This document shows, piece by piece, positions 1 to 8,260 of a stretch of 64,000 nt of DNA (within the stretch, counting starts at the first letter, position 1; each line of letters begins with the position of its first letter). Below the pieces are notes generated by a model. It was not told the DNA's origin and ran no database searches. It saw only the letters and a program-made list of their open reading frames with translations. Location: the NCBI RefSeq assembly GCF_015461805.1, contig NZ_JACVZE010000002.1, positions 310,001 to 374,000 of the forward strand, in the 5' to 3' direction. The translations under genes and the position numbers were made by a program. The DNA comes from Pseudomonas pisciculturae. Its GTDB lineage: Bacteria > Pseudomonadota > Gammaproteobacteria > Pseudomonadales > Pseudomonadaceae.

Positions 1-958
1 GCTCGGCCACATGGCGCAGGCGGTCGAAGTTGACGTTGGCGCCGGAGTCGATGGCCACCAGGGTTTGCCCGGTGACGCCACGGGTCTCCACGTATTTCTT
101 GATACCGGCCACACCCAGCGCGCCCGCAGGCTCGGTGATGGAGCGGGTGTCGTCGTAGATGTCCTTGATCGCCGCACAGATTTCATCGGTGCTCACGGTG
201 ATCACTTCATCGACATAGTCTTTGCAGATATCGAAAGTGTGCTGGCCGATCTGCGCCACCGCCACACCATCGGCAAACAGCCCAACCGTCGGCAACACCA
301 CGCGCTCGCCCGCAGCCATGGCGGCTTGCAAGCAGTTGGAGTCGTCTGGCTCGACGCCGATGATCTTGATCTCCGGGCGCAGGTATTTCACATACGCCGC
401 GATACCGGCGATCAGCCCGCCGCCGCCCACCGGAACGAAAATCGCATCCAAAGGCCCTGGGTGCTGGCGCAAAATCTCCATCGCCACGGTGCCCTGCCCG
501 GCAATGGTGTGTGGATCATCGTAGGGGTGAATGTAGACGTAGCCTTTTTCGTCGACCAGCTTGAGCGAATAGGCCAGGGCTTCCGGGAAGGAATCGCCAT
601 GCAGCACTACTTTGCCACCACGGGAGCGTACGCCTTCGACCTTGATCTCCGGCGTCGTTTTGGGCATCACGATGGTGGCTTTCACCCCCAGCACCTTGGC
701 TGCCAGGGCGAGGCCTTGAGCGTGGTTGCCCGCCGAGGCCGTAACCACGCCGCGTGCACGCTCCTCGCTGCTCAATTGGGTCAGCTTGTTGTAGGCGCCG
801 CGAATCTTGAACGAGAACACCGGCTGCAAGTCTTCACGCTTGAGCCAGACCTTGTTACCCAGCCGCTCGGAGAGCTGACGGGCGGTCTGCAACGGAGTTT
901 CTACGGCAACGTCGTAAACGCGCGAGGTGAGGATCTTTTTGACGTACTGTTCAAGCAT
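1..958 (-). CDS. ilvA: Threonine ammonia-lyase, biosynthetic (partial, 3' end outside window)
   Basis: PLP-dependent enzyme that deaminates L-threonine to 2-oxobutanoate, the first committed step of isoleucine synthesis. About 319 N-terminal codons are visible. The start MLEQYVKKIL is at 958. The PLP-lysine motif SFKIRGAYNKL has the lysine near residue 51, and the glycine-rich phosphate loop PVGGGGL lies further on. The family is about 504 residues, so the C-terminal ACT-like regulatory domain that binds isoleucine lies left of the window. It diverges from rpiA across 137 bases, the usual Pseudomonas arrangement. Assignment to the biosynthetic form rather than the short catabolic one rests on the N-terminal sequence and the neighbour. 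Confidence 0.93.
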   Translation of the reverse strand, partial: MLEQYVKKILTSRVYDVAVETPLQTARQLSERLGNKVWLKREDLQPVFSFKIRGAYNKLTQLSSEERARGVVTASAGNHAQGLALAAKVLGVKATIVMPKTTPEIKVEGVRSRGGKVVLHGDSFPEALAYSLKLVDEKGYVYIHPYDDPHTIAGQGTVAMEILRQHPGPLDAIFVPVGGGGLIAGIAAYVKYLRPEIKIIGVEPDDSNCLQAAMAAGERVVLPTVGLFADGVAVAQIGQHTFDICKDYVDEVITVSTDEICAAIKDIYDDTRSITEPAGALGVAGIKKYVETRGVTGQTLVAIDSGANVNFDRLRHVAE

Positions 959-1050
959 CGGCGGGAATCACTGGGCGAGTTGGGCAGGGCCAAGGAGTCT
1001 AACCCAGCGTTTGGGCGGGCGACCACACGAATACAGAGGTTTTGTTGGGT

Positions 1051-1056
1051 TATACT
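1051..1056 (+). promoter_or_regulatory. Candidate -10 element of rpiA
   Basis: TATACT lies 40 bases before the rpiA start in the ilvA-rpiA divergent gap. No convincing -35 box is seen at 16-18 bases, so this is only a tentative sigma-70 type element. Confidence 0.4.
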
Positions 1057-1095
1057 CGCCGCCCTCGATAACTCCCCGCCCGTTCCGGAGCCCGC

Positions 1096-1767
1096 ATGAC
1101 CCAGGATCAACTCAAACAGGCAGTGGCCCAAGCCGCCGTCGATTTAATCCTTCCAAAACTCGACGACAAGAGCATCGTCGGTGTCGGCACCGGCTCCACT
1201 GCCAACTGCTTTATCGATGCACTGGCCCAGCACAAAGGCGCATTTGACGGCGCCGTGGCCAGTTCCGAAGCCACCGCTGCGCGCCTCAAAGGCCATGGCA
1301 TTCCGGTGTACGAGCTCAACACCGTGAGCGACCTGGAGTTCTACGTTGACGGCGCTGATGAAAGCGACGCGCACCTGAACCTGATCAAAGGCGGCGGCGC
1401 AGCCCTGACCCGCGAGAAGATCGTCGCGGCCGTGGCCAAAACGTTCATCTGCATCGCCGACGCCAGCAAGCTGGTGCCGGTACTCGGCGCATTCCCGCTG
1501 CCGGTGGAAGTGATCCCGATGGCCCGCAGCCACGTGGCCCGCGAGCTGGTGAAACTGGGCGGCGACCCGGTTTACCGTGAGGGTGTGTTGACCGATAACG
1601 GCAACATCATTCTGGATGTGTTCAATATGCAGATCACTAATCCGGTGGAGCTTGAGACGCAGATCAATGCCATCGTGGGTGTAGTCACTAATGGCTTGTT
1701 TGCCGCCCGTCCGGCTGATGTGTTGCTGCTGGGCACCTCTGAAGGCGTGAAAACCCTCAAGGCCTAA
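1096..1767 (+). CDS. rpiA: Ribose-5-phosphate isomerase A
   Basis: Cytoplasmic enzyme of the non-oxidative pentose phosphate pathway that interconverts ribose 5-phosphate and ribulose 5-phosphate. At 223 residues it is full length. Family motifs are in order: [13 protein letters not shown] (phosphate loop, near residue 30), DGADE (near 84), [12 protein letters not shown] (near 97, with the catalytic Asp/Lys region), and a C-terminal GLFA block. The ATG at 1096 is the first start after the TATACT element. A REP pair follows 20 bases after the stop and no U-rich terminator is seen. Confidence 0.97.
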   Translation: MTQDQLKQAVAQAAVDLILPKLDDKSIVGVGTGSTANCFIDALAQHKGAFDGAVASSEATAARLKGHGIPVYELNTVSDLEFYVDGADESDAHLNLIKGGGAALTREKIVAAVAKTFICIADASKLVPVLGAFPLPVEVIPMARSHVARELVKLGGDPVYREGVLTDNGNIILDVFNMQITNPVELETQINAIVGVVTNGLFAARPADVLLLGTSEGVKTLKA

Positions 1768-1786
1768 GCCAATCCGCTGTGCTTTA

Positions 1787-1873
1787 TGTGGGAGCTGGCT
1801 TGCCTGCGATAGCATCACCCCGATGTTACTGACAGACCGAGGTGCTTGCATCGCAGGCAAGCCAGCTCCCACA
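1787..1873. repeat. REPIN (inverted REP pair), GGAGCTGGCTTGCC subtype
   Basis: Two REP arms (TGTGGGAGCTGGCTTGCC and its complement) face each other around a central spacer, downstream of rpiA. Both arms are of the same subtype. Confidence 0.9.
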
Positions 1874-1890
1874 GTTGGCCGGCGGCGGCT

Positions 1891-2805
1891 TCAGGATTCT
1901 GGTTTCTTGAAGACATAGAACAGGTTCGGCTCGCTGGTCAGGTACAAGTTACCGTCATCATCCATCGCAATACCCTCCGCCTGCGGCACTCGCTGCTTCA
2001 AGCCATGACGCCCCTTGAGCAACGACAAACTGCTCAACGGCCGGCCATTAATATCCAACTCCAACACCAAAAACGACTCATCTGACAGCGCCAGCAAATG
2101 GCCGCTACGCTCATCGTATTGCAGGCTCGACAGGTCCCGCACAAACAACCCGGCATCGCGCTTGGGGTTGTTGATCACGTGCACCGAGTAGGTTTTTTCC
2201 GGCTTGAAATGGGGAAAGCCGTGCACCTCGTAGATCAGCATCGGGTCGCGCTCTTTGGCCACGAACAAGCGCTTGCCCACCGAGTCATAGGCCAGGCCTT
2301 CAAACCCTTTGTTACCACCGACATGCAGCCCCAGGGTCATCTGCTCCGCATCGCCAGCATCGAGGAATTTGGTGTCGTCGTTCACATGCACTTTGATCAG
2401 CCGCTGCTGACGCTCATCACTGATCACGTAGATGTTGTCACTGATGAACTCCACGGCCTCGGCATCGCCAAACCCCACCAGCGGAATGCGCCGCAGAATA
2501 TCGCCCTCAAGCGACAACTCGATCAGCTCGGGGTTTTGATTGGTGACAGTAAACAGGCTCTTACGCACCGGGTCGTAAGTCAGGGCCGAGACGTCGTCGT
2601 GTAACCCCTCGATGACTTTGGCTTCCAGCGCCACCCGGTAATCGGCCAGGCCGATGGAGCGCTCATCCGTCGGCTGGTGCCAAACCTGGAAGTTAAACCA
2701 GCCGCGCTCGAACAGGCGAAAGTGTTGCGTAACGGCCCCGGCGCTGATCAGAGCGATCAGCGCAAGCACAAGTAGAACGGGTTTGGGGCGAACAAGTCGG
2801 CGCAT
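1891..2805 (-). CDS. SdiA-regulated-family (YjiK-like) beta-propeller protein
   Basis: The 304-residue protein has an N-terminal signal anchor (about residues 9-26, LLVLALIALISAGAV) followed by a periplasmic domain. The pattern fits the SdiA-regulated/YjiK family: YRVALEAKVIEGLHDDVSALTYDP near 60, NQNPELIELSLEGDILRRIPL, NKGFEGLAYD, LSSLQYDERSGHLLALSDES and a C-terminal EGIAMDDDGNLYLTSEPNLFYVF. Repeated blades of this kind suggest a beta-propeller. The biochemical role is unknown; the family name comes from SdiA regulation in enterobacteria. It is a tandem paralogue of the next gene at 2927-3853 and is probably transcribed after it. Confidence 0.8.
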   Translation of the reverse strand: MRRLVRPKPVLLVLALIALISAGAVTQHFRLFERGWFNFQVWHQPTDERSIGLADYRVALEAKVIEGLHDDVSALTYDPVRKSLFTVTNQNPELIELSLEGDILRRIPLVGFGDAEAVEFISDNIYVISDERQQRLIKVHVNDDTKFLDAGDAEQMTLGLHVGGNKGFEGLAYDSVGKRLFVAKERDPMLIYEVHGFPHFKPEKTYSVHVINNPKRDAGLFVRDLSSLQYDERSGHLLALSDESFLVLELDINGRPLSSLSLLKGRHGLKQRVPQAEGIAMDDDGNLYLTSEPNLFYVFKKPES

Positions 2806-2926
2806 CGGGCGAGGCTCAAAGTCAAAAGTGGCGAATGAATATCACGCCTGTCTGAATTTAAACTTAAACGCACCCGGATGTCTGGCGAATGCCGCTGATA
2901 GAGAAATATCCGACGTAAACGTTCTG

Positions 2927-3853
2927 TTATTTCTGCTTTTCGAAACGATAGAACAGGTTTGGCTCACTGACCATGTACAGGGTGCCATTCTCATCCATCG
3001 TCACCCCTTCAGCCCGCGGGATGGTGTCTTTGAGGCCATTGAAGCCGCCGAGCAGGGTCATGAAGCTGACTTGCTCGCCCTTTTCGTCCAGCTCCAGCAG
3101 CAAGTGGGAGTCGGCAGACAGCGCCAGCAGGTGACCGGTGCGCGGGTCGACCGCCAGGGCCGAGAGGTTGCGCATGTCCAATTCTTTGCTGTTGAGCTTT
3201 TGCTTGTCGCCTACGAGGGTCTGGCTGCCATCGCTTTTCCAAGTGAACAGCGCCGGTGGGCGCTCCTCGCCGAGGATGATCTGCTGGTTGCGCTTGTCCC
3301 AGGTGATGCCTTCAAAGGCTTTATTCTGGTTCTTGGAAGGGCCCAGGTCGTAGCTGGGGAAGTCAGCCTTGTTCAATTGCTGAGTGTCGGCGCCGACCTT
3401 GACGATGGTCAGGCTGTGCTGGCGCTCATCGACCACGGCCATCAAGCCATTCTCCATAACGGTCAAGCCTTCGGGATTATCCCAACCGTTCAGTGGCATT
3501 TTGCGCAGCACATCGCCCTGCAGGCTCAACTCGACCAAGAAGGGGTTTTTACCCATGACGGAAAATAGGGTTTTGGTCAGCGGATTGTAGGAGACGTCCG
3601 AGGCTTCATCCTTCTCCATTCCCGGCAACACTTTGGCGTCAATGACGACCTGGTAATCGGGCAGCCACACACTCTCTTGACGTTCGGCGGGGCTTTCAAA
3701 GCGCTCCAACACCCACAGCACACCGCGATCATCCCAGTGCATGGCCCAGGAAACGCCATAGGCAATCACCCCGACCAGCAACAGCCAGGAATACCAGCGC
3801 AGGGCGAAGCGGGAACGCGGCTTGGGGGTGACGGTAGGGAGTGGCATGGCCAT
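2927..3853 (-). CDS. SdiA-regulated-family protein, second tandem copy
   Basis: This 308-residue paralogue of the preceding gene has a signal anchor (about residues 20-37, WLLLVGVIAYGVSWAM) and the same blade motifs: VLPGMEKDEASDVSYNPLTKTLFSV, NKAFEGITWD, LSALAVDPRTGHLLALSADS, and EGVTMDENGTLYMVSEPNLFYRF. The frame is open to 4042, but that extension runs through a REP element, so I use the ATG at 3853. A second ATG at 3847 is also possible, and neither has a strong ribosome site. The gap to the downstream copy is 121 bases. Function unknown. Confidence 0.78.
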   Translation of the reverse strand: MAMPLPTVTPKPRSRFALRWYSWLLLVGVIAYGVSWAMHWDDRGVLWVLERFESPAERQESVWLPDYQVVIDAKVLPGMEKDEASDVSYNPLTKTLFSVMGKNPFLVELSLQGDVLRKMPLNGWDNPEGLTVMENGLMAVVDERQHSLTIVKVGADTQQLNKADFPSYDLGPSKNQNKAFEGITWDKRNQQIILGEERPPALFTWKSDGSQTLVGDKQKLNSKELDMRNLSALAVDPRTGHLLALSADSHLLLELDEKGEQVSFMTLLGGFNGLKDTIPRAEGVTMDENGTLYMVSEPNLFYRFEKQK

Positions 3854-3990
3854 GGGGCGCGTTTTCCGGGAAGTCAGCGTTAGGTGATAGCACAGGATCA
3901 AGAGACCTGCGCGCAGGAGGCTGAGGATTATCCGGACGGGGTGTGAAAAAAATGCAAAGCGCCGGATCTTATGAGTCAACACAAACCAAA

Positions 3991-4077
3991 GTGGGAGGGG
4001 GCTTGCCCCCGATAGCGGTGGATCAGTCAGCACATATGGCACTGATACACCGTCATCGGGGGCAAGCCCCCTCCCAC
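3991..4077. repeat. REPIN, GGAGGGGGCTTGCCCCCGAT subtype
   Basis: Inverted pair of REP arms with the same subtype on both sides, between the tail of the FAA hydrolase gene and the start of the SdiA-regulated-family gene. Confidence 0.9.
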
Positions 4078-4102
4078 ATTTTTCACCGCGTTTCGTCAGT
4101 AC

Positions 4103-4768
4103 TTAACGAACAACGCTCTCAAAGCTATTCACACCCGCCAACTCCAACACCAACTCATCACCCACATTCAGCGGGCCTACGCCGGCCGGAGTACCGGTGA
4201 GGATCACATCTCCCGCCTGCAACGAGAAGCAACCGGCCATGTACTGGATCATCGGGATGATCGGGTTGAGCATGATCGCGCTGTTGCCGTCCTGGCGCAC
4301 TTCACCATTGATGGTCAGGCGGATGCCGATGTCGGTCACGTCCGGGAAGGTGCTGCTCACCACGAACGGTGCGATCACCGCCGCGCCGTCGAACGACTTG
4401 GCGATTTCCCACGGCAGGCCCTTGGCTTTGAGCTCGGCCTGCTTGTCGCGCAGGGTCAGGTCCAAGGCCGGGGCGAAGCCGGAGATGGCGTCCAGCACTT
4501 CTTCACGGCTGGGCTTGGTCGACAATGGCTTGCCGATCAATACCGCGATTTCCGCTTCGTAATGCACCGAGCCGCGTTCGGTCGGGATGGCAAAACCGCC
4601 TTCCAACGCCACTACACAGCTGCCCGGCTTGATGAACAGCAGCGGCTCGGTCGGCACCGGGTTGTCCAGTTCCTTGGCGTGTTCGGCGTAGTTACGCCCA
4701 ATGCACACCACTTTGCCTACCGGAAAGTGAATATTGGTGCCGTCGACATACTTGTGCTGATAGCTCAT
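4103..4768 (-). CDS. Fumarylacetoacetate hydrolase-family protein (acylpyruvase/FAHD1-like)
   Basis: The 221-residue single-domain FAH-fold enzyme begins MSYQHKYVDGTNIHFPVGKVVCIGRNYAEHAKEL and carries the metal-binding HYEAEIAVLIGKPL block (Glu-x-Glu) and the C-terminal TGTPAGVGPLNVGDELVLELAG signature. The family cleaves C-C bonds of acylpyruvates or decarboxylates oxaloacetate, and the exact substrate cannot be read here. A strong AAGGAG site precedes the start by 7 bases. It follows the FAD dehydrogenase gene by 23 bases on the same strand, so the two are probably co-transcribed. Confidence 0.88.
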   Translation of the reverse strand: MSYQHKYVDGTNIHFPVGKVVCIGRNYAEHAKELDNPVPTEPLLFIKPGSCVVALEGGFAIPTERGSVHYEAEIAVLIGKPLSTKPSREEVLDAISGFAPALDLTLRDKQAELKAKGLPWEIAKSFDGAAVIAPFVVSSTFPDVTDIGIRLTINGEVRQDGNSAIMLNPIIPMIQYMAGCFSLQAGDVILTGTPAGVGPLNVGDELVLELAGVNSFESVVR

Positions 4769-4791
4769 GAAACGACTCCTTCAGGGGGCAA

Positions 4792-6186
4792 TTAAACAGC
4801 GAAGATCTTGCCTGGGTTCATGATCCCGTTCGGGTCGAACACCGCTTTCACTGCTTTCATGTATTCAATTTCAACCGGCGAGCGGCTGTAGGTCAGGTAA
4901 TCGCGCTTGGTCATGCCCACGCCGTGTTCGGCAGAGATCGAACCGTTGTACTTCTCGACGGTTTCAAACACCCACTTGTTCACGGTGGCGCACTTGGCGA
5001 AGAACTCGTCCTTGCTCAGGTTTTCTGGCTTGAGGATGTTCAGGTGCAGGTTGCCGTCGCCGATATGGCCGAACCAAACGATTTCGAAGTCGGGGTAGTG
5101 TTCGCCGACGATCGCGTCAATTTCTTTCAAGAACGCTGGCACTTTGGAGACGGTGACCGAGATATCGTTCTTGTATGGGGTCCAGTGGGAAATGGTCTCG
5201 GAGATGTACTCGCGCAGTTTCCACAGATTGTGCAGTTGGGTTTCGCTTTGGCTCATCACGCCGTCCAGCACCCAACCTTGCTCCACGCAGTGCTCGAAGG
5301 TTTCCAGCGCATGGTTGGCGACTTCTTCGGTGGTGGCTTCAAATTCCAGCAGGGCGTAGAACGGGCACTCGGTTTCGAACGGCGCCGGCACATCGCCACG
5401 ACCCAGCACTTTGGCCAGGGCCTTGTCGGAGAAGAATTCGAAGGCGGTCAGGTCCAGCTTGCTCTGGAACGCATGCAGCACCGGCATGATCGAGTCGAAA
5501 TCGGTGGTGCCGAGCACCATGGCGGTGAGGTTTTTCGGTGCACGGTCCAGACGCATGGTGGCTTCAACCACAAAGCCCAAGGTGCCTTCAGCGCCGATAA
5601 ACAGCTGGCGCATGTCGTAGCCGGTGGCGTTCTTGATCAGGTCGCGGTTCAGCTCCAGCACATCACCCTTGCCGGTGACGACCTTCATACCGGCCACCCA
5701 GTTGCGGGTCATGCCGTAGCGAATCACCTTGATCCCGCCGGCATTGGTGCCGATATTGCCGCCAATTTGGCTGGAACCGGACGAAGCAAAATCCACCGGG
5801 TAGTACAGGCCTTTTTCTTCAGCGACGTTCTGCAATTGCTTGGTGACCACGCCCGGCTGGCACACGGCGGTGCGGTCGGTGAGGTTCACGTCGAGGATCT
5901 GGTTCATATAGTCGAACGACACGACCACTTCGCCATTGGACGCCACGGCAGCCGCCGACAGGCCGGTACGCCCGCCCGATGGCACCAGCGCCACCTTGTG
6001 CGCATTGGCCCAACGCACGATGGCCTGTACCTGCTCGATGGTCTTGGGGAAGACGATGGCGGTCGGCGCGGGTGCAAAGTGCTTGGTCCAATCCTTGCCG
6101 TAAGCCTCCAGGGAGTCGGCGTCGGTCAGCACTTTGCCGGGCTCAACCAGGGTCTTTAGCTCATCAATCAGGGCAGGATGGGTCAT
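4792..6186 (-). CDS. FAD-binding oxidoreductase, D-2-hydroxyglutarate dehydrogenase type
   Basis: This 464-residue flavoprotein of the GlcD/D2HGDH family has an N-terminal FAD_binding_4 (VAO/PCMH-fold) domain with VPSGGRTGLSAAAV and SSGSSQIGGNIGTNAGG, then a C-terminal FAD-oxidase_C domain with GHIGDGNLHLN and ending GIMNPGKIFAV. I chose the ATG at 6186 (MTHPALIDELK); the frame runs 10 codons further up. It diverges from serA. In Pseudomonas stutzeri a serA-adjacent D2HGDH removes the D-2-hydroxyglutarate made by SerA from 2-oxoglutarate and so drives serine synthesis. Position strongly suggests that role; glycolate or D-lactate oxidation remains possible. Confidence 0.85.
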   Translation of the reverse strand: MTHPALIDELKTLVEPGKVLTDADSLEAYGKDWTKHFAPAPTAIVFPKTIEQVQAIVRWANAHKVALVPSGGRTGLSAAAVASNGEVVVSFDYMNQILDVNLTDRTAVCQPGVVTKQLQNVAEEKGLYYPVDFASSGSSQIGGNIGTNAGGIKVIRYGMTRNWVAGMKVVTGKGDVLELNRDLIKNATGYDMRQLFIGAEGTLGFVVEATMRLDRAPKNLTAMVLGTTDFDSIMPVLHAFQSKLDLTAFEFFSDKALAKVLGRGDVPAPFETECPFYALLEFEATTEEVANHALETFEHCVEQGWVLDGVMSQSETQLHNLWKLREYISETISHWTPYKNDISVTVSKVPAFLKEIDAIVGEHYPDFEIVWFGHIGDGNLHLNILKPENLSKDEFFAKCATVNKWVFETVEKYNGSISAEHGVGMTKRDYLTYSRSPVEIEYMKAVKAVFDPNGIMNPGKIFAV

Positions 6187-6252
6187 CGACAGAACTCTCG
6201 AACAATTCATGGTCATCCTGAGAACGCTTCACGTCGCAGGAATAGGTGTTTA

Positions 6253-6284
6253 GCGGGGTGCGTATGCTAGCATACCGCCCCCGC
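6253..6284. promoter_or_regulatory. Imperfect inverted repeat with symmetric -10 hexamers, serA divergent control region
   Basis: The two 16-base arms match at 13 positions. The centre, 6262-6275, is a perfect 14-base palindrome holding TATGCT on the plus strand (6263-6268) abutting TATGCT on the minus strand (6269-6274). On the minus strand TTGGGC (6298-6293) sits 18 bases from that hexamer as a possible -35. The plus-strand -35 is weak. This could be a bidirectional promoter core, a regulator operator, or both. Confidence 0.5.
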
Positions 6285-6287
6285 AGG

Positions 6288-6345
6288 ACAGAGCCCAAGG
6301 GCGTTTCTGCGGTGACGGCTTTCCTGCCGTCCGGGTCAGCTCTGT
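6288..6345 (+). promoter_or_regulatory. Structured 5' leader of serA
   Basis: Perfect 7-base arms ACAGAGC (6288-6294) and GCTCTGT (6339-6345) enclose a second perfect hairpin GACGGC/GCCGTC (6314-6319, 6326-6331, loop TTTCCT). If transcription begins just after the plus-strand TATGCT, this element lies at the very start of an approximately 118-base leader. No known riboswitch class is recognised. Confidence 0.45.
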
Positions 6346-6392
6346 GCTGCTCGATTCCCTGCCATTTTTCTCCGGGATACAGGTTTACGCAG

Positions 6393-7622
6393 ATGAGCAA
6401 GACTTCTCTCGATAAGAGCAAGATCAAGTTCCTTCTTCTGGAAGGCGTCCACCCATCGGCTGTCGACGTTCTGAAAGCCGCCGGGTACACCAGCATTGAG
6501 TACATCACCAGTTCTCTGCCGGAAGCCCAACTCAAGGAAAAGATCGCCGACGCGCACTTCATCGGCATTCGCTCCCGCACTCAGCTGACCGAAGAGATCT
6601 TCGATCACGCCAAGAAACTTGTGGCGGTCGGTTGTTTCTGCATCGGCACCAACCAGGTCGACCTCAACGCAGCGCGCGAGCGCGGCATCGCGGTGTTCAA
6701 CGCACCGTACTCCAACACCCGTTCCGTTGCGGAGCTGGTGCTGGCCGAGGCCATCCTGCTGTTGCGCGGCATTCCTGAGAAGAACGCTTCCTGCCACCGT
6801 GGCGGCTGGATCAAGAGCGCAGCCAACTCCTTCGAAATCCGCGGCAAGAAGCTGGGTATCGTCGGTTACGGCTCCATCGGCACGCAATTGTCGGTTCTGG
6901 CTGAAGGCCTGGGCATGCAGGTGTTCTTCTACGACACCCTGACCAAGCTGCCATTGGGCAACGCCACTCAAGTGGCCAGCCTGACCGAGCTGCTGGGCAT
7001 GTCCGACATCGTGACCCTGCACGTTCCGGAAACCGCTGAGACCCAGTGGATGATCGGCGAGAAGGAGATCCGCGCCATCAAGAAAGGCGGCATCCTGATC
7101 AACGCTGCCCGTGGCACCGTGGTCAAGCTGGACGCCCTGGCCGACGCGATCAAGGACAAGCACCTGATCGGCGCCGCCATCGACGTGTTCCCGGTGGAGC
7201 CGCGCTCCAACGACGATATCTTCGAAAGCCCGCTGCGTGGCCTGGACAACGTGATCCTGACCCCACACATCGGTGGTTCCACCGCTGAAGCCCAAGCCAA
7301 CATCGGCCTGGAAGTGTCGGAGAAACTGGTCAAGTACAGCGATAACGGTACTTCGGTATCGTCGGTGAACTTCCCGGAAGTGGCCCTGCCGGCTCACCCT
7401 GGCAAGCACCGTCTGCTGCACATCCACCAGAACATCCCTGGCGTGATGATGGAGATCAACAAGGTCTTCGCCGAAAACGGCATCAACATCTCCGGTCAGT
7501 TCCTGCAGACCAACGAGAAGGTCGGCTACGTGGTGATCGACGTCGACGCCGAGTACTCGGACCTGGCGCAAGAGAAGCTGCAACACATCAAAGGCACGAT
7601 CCGTAGCCGCGTGTTGTTCTAA
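6393..7622 (+). CDS. serA: D-3-phosphoglycerate dehydrogenase
   Basis: First enzyme of serine synthesis, NAD-dependent oxidation of 3-phosphoglycerate. The 409 residues are laid out as in E. coli-type SerA: an N-terminal catalytic half, the Rossmann loop GIVGYGSIG (near 154), the catalytic His in LTPHIGGSTAEAQ (near 290) and a C-terminal ACT domain (about 335-409, HRLLHIHQNIPGVMMEINKV) that binds serine. The ATG at 6393 begins MSKTSLDKSKIKF and has AGG 9 bases upstream. The frame is open to 6246 but that part overlaps the leader and promoter. It diverges from the D2HGDH gene. Confidence 0.97.
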   Translation: MSKTSLDKSKIKFLLLEGVHPSAVDVLKAAGYTSIEYITSSLPEAQLKEKIADAHFIGIRSRTQLTEEIFDHAKKLVAVGCFCIGTNQVDLNAARERGIAVFNAPYSNTRSVAELVLAEAILLLRGIPEKNASCHRGGWIKSAANSFEIRGKKLGIVGYGSIGTQLSVLAEGLGMQVFFYDTLTKLPLGNATQVASLTELLGMSDIVTLHVPETAETQWMIGEKEIRAIKKGGILINAARGTVVKLDALADAIKDKHLIGAAIDVFPVEPRSNDDIFESPLRGLDNVILTPHIGGSTAEAQANIGLEVSEKLVKYSDNGTSVSSVNFPEVALPAHPGKHRLLHIHQNIPGVMMEINKVFAENGINISGQFLQTNEKVGYVVIDVDAEYSDLAQEKLQHIKGTIRSRVLF

Positions 7623-7640
7623 GGTTTCAACCGCACCATG

Positions 7641-7671
7641 AAAAAGGGAGCCCCTCGGGGCTCCCTTTTTT
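7641..7671. terminator. Rho-independent terminator between serA and the DUF4399 gene
   Basis: A 9-base stem GGGAGCCCC/GGGGCTCCC is flanked by A5 on the left and T6 on the right, 19 bases after the serA stop. It can work on both strands and so serves both convergent genes. Confidence 0.92.
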
Positions 7672-7686
7672 GCATCTGAACAAATC

Positions 7687-8127
7687 TTACTTGACGTTAA
7701 CCGTGATGACTTTCGAGGCTACAGTGGGTTCGAACTGGCGGTGCACGTTGTCACCCGCTACCAGTTGCAAAGTGTGCTTACCTGGAGAAAGAGTCAGCTC
7801 GGTTTCGGTTTGCGCCTTGCCAAAGTGGATCGACGTAGCGTCGGCCGGGATGGCTTCGTCGGCCTTGAGCGACTGCACGTCGCGGTCTACCAGCAGGTGA
7901 TGGTGACCAGCGCCATGCACTTGCTTGTCGATGGGCTCCAGGTCCAGGCCCTTGACGCCGAATTTGACGGTGAAGGTCTTGTCGACGGTTGCGCCGTCTT
8001 TGGGCGAGACGATAAACACTTCGGCGCCTTGAGGCGCAGGGGTACGCGGCAGGTCGGCGGCAGTCGCCAACATCGAAGCACCCAGCAGCAGGCTGGCAAT
8101 CGTTGCACGGGACAAAAGGGCTTTCAT
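7687..8127 (-). CDS. DUF4399-domain secreted protein
   Basis: This 146-residue protein has a cleavable signal peptide (MKALLSRATIASLLLGASMLATA, cut before ADLPR). The mature part matches DUF4399: VFIVSPKDGATVDKTFTVKFGV, then GAGHHHLLVD with three consecutive histidines, and a C-terminal immunoglobulin-like LSPGKHTLQLVAGD. The histidine run suggests a metal or ligand site, but no activity is established for the family. I use the ATG at 8127, which has GGAG 8 bases upstream, rather than a TTG four codons earlier. Monocistronic, convergent with serA. Confidence 0.85.
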   Translation of the reverse strand: MKALLSRATIASLLLGASMLATAADLPRTPAPQGAEVFIVSPKDGATVDKTFTVKFGVKGLDLEPIDKQVHGAGHHHLLVDRDVQSLKADEAIPADATSIHFGKAQTETELTLSPGKHTLQLVAGDNVHRQFEPTVASKVITVNVK

Positions 8128-8260
8128 TCGTTTCTCCAATTTTCCAAGAAATCTGTAGGGTTATGACAACTTCACGACAAATTGCTGTCCAAGGCACTCA
8201 ACACCATAGCAAAGCGATGCTGAACGGCGCCTCGCACATAAAAATTCTCTAGGAGTGACC

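Noticed and set aside
3854..4042. N-terminal extension of the second SdiA-regulated-family gene
   Set aside because: The extra codons are made of REP sequence and carry no ribosome site, so the start was moved to 3853.
6246..6392. N-terminal extension of serA
   Set aside because: It lies in the promoter and structured leader, and SerA proteins begin at the MSKTSLDK-type start.
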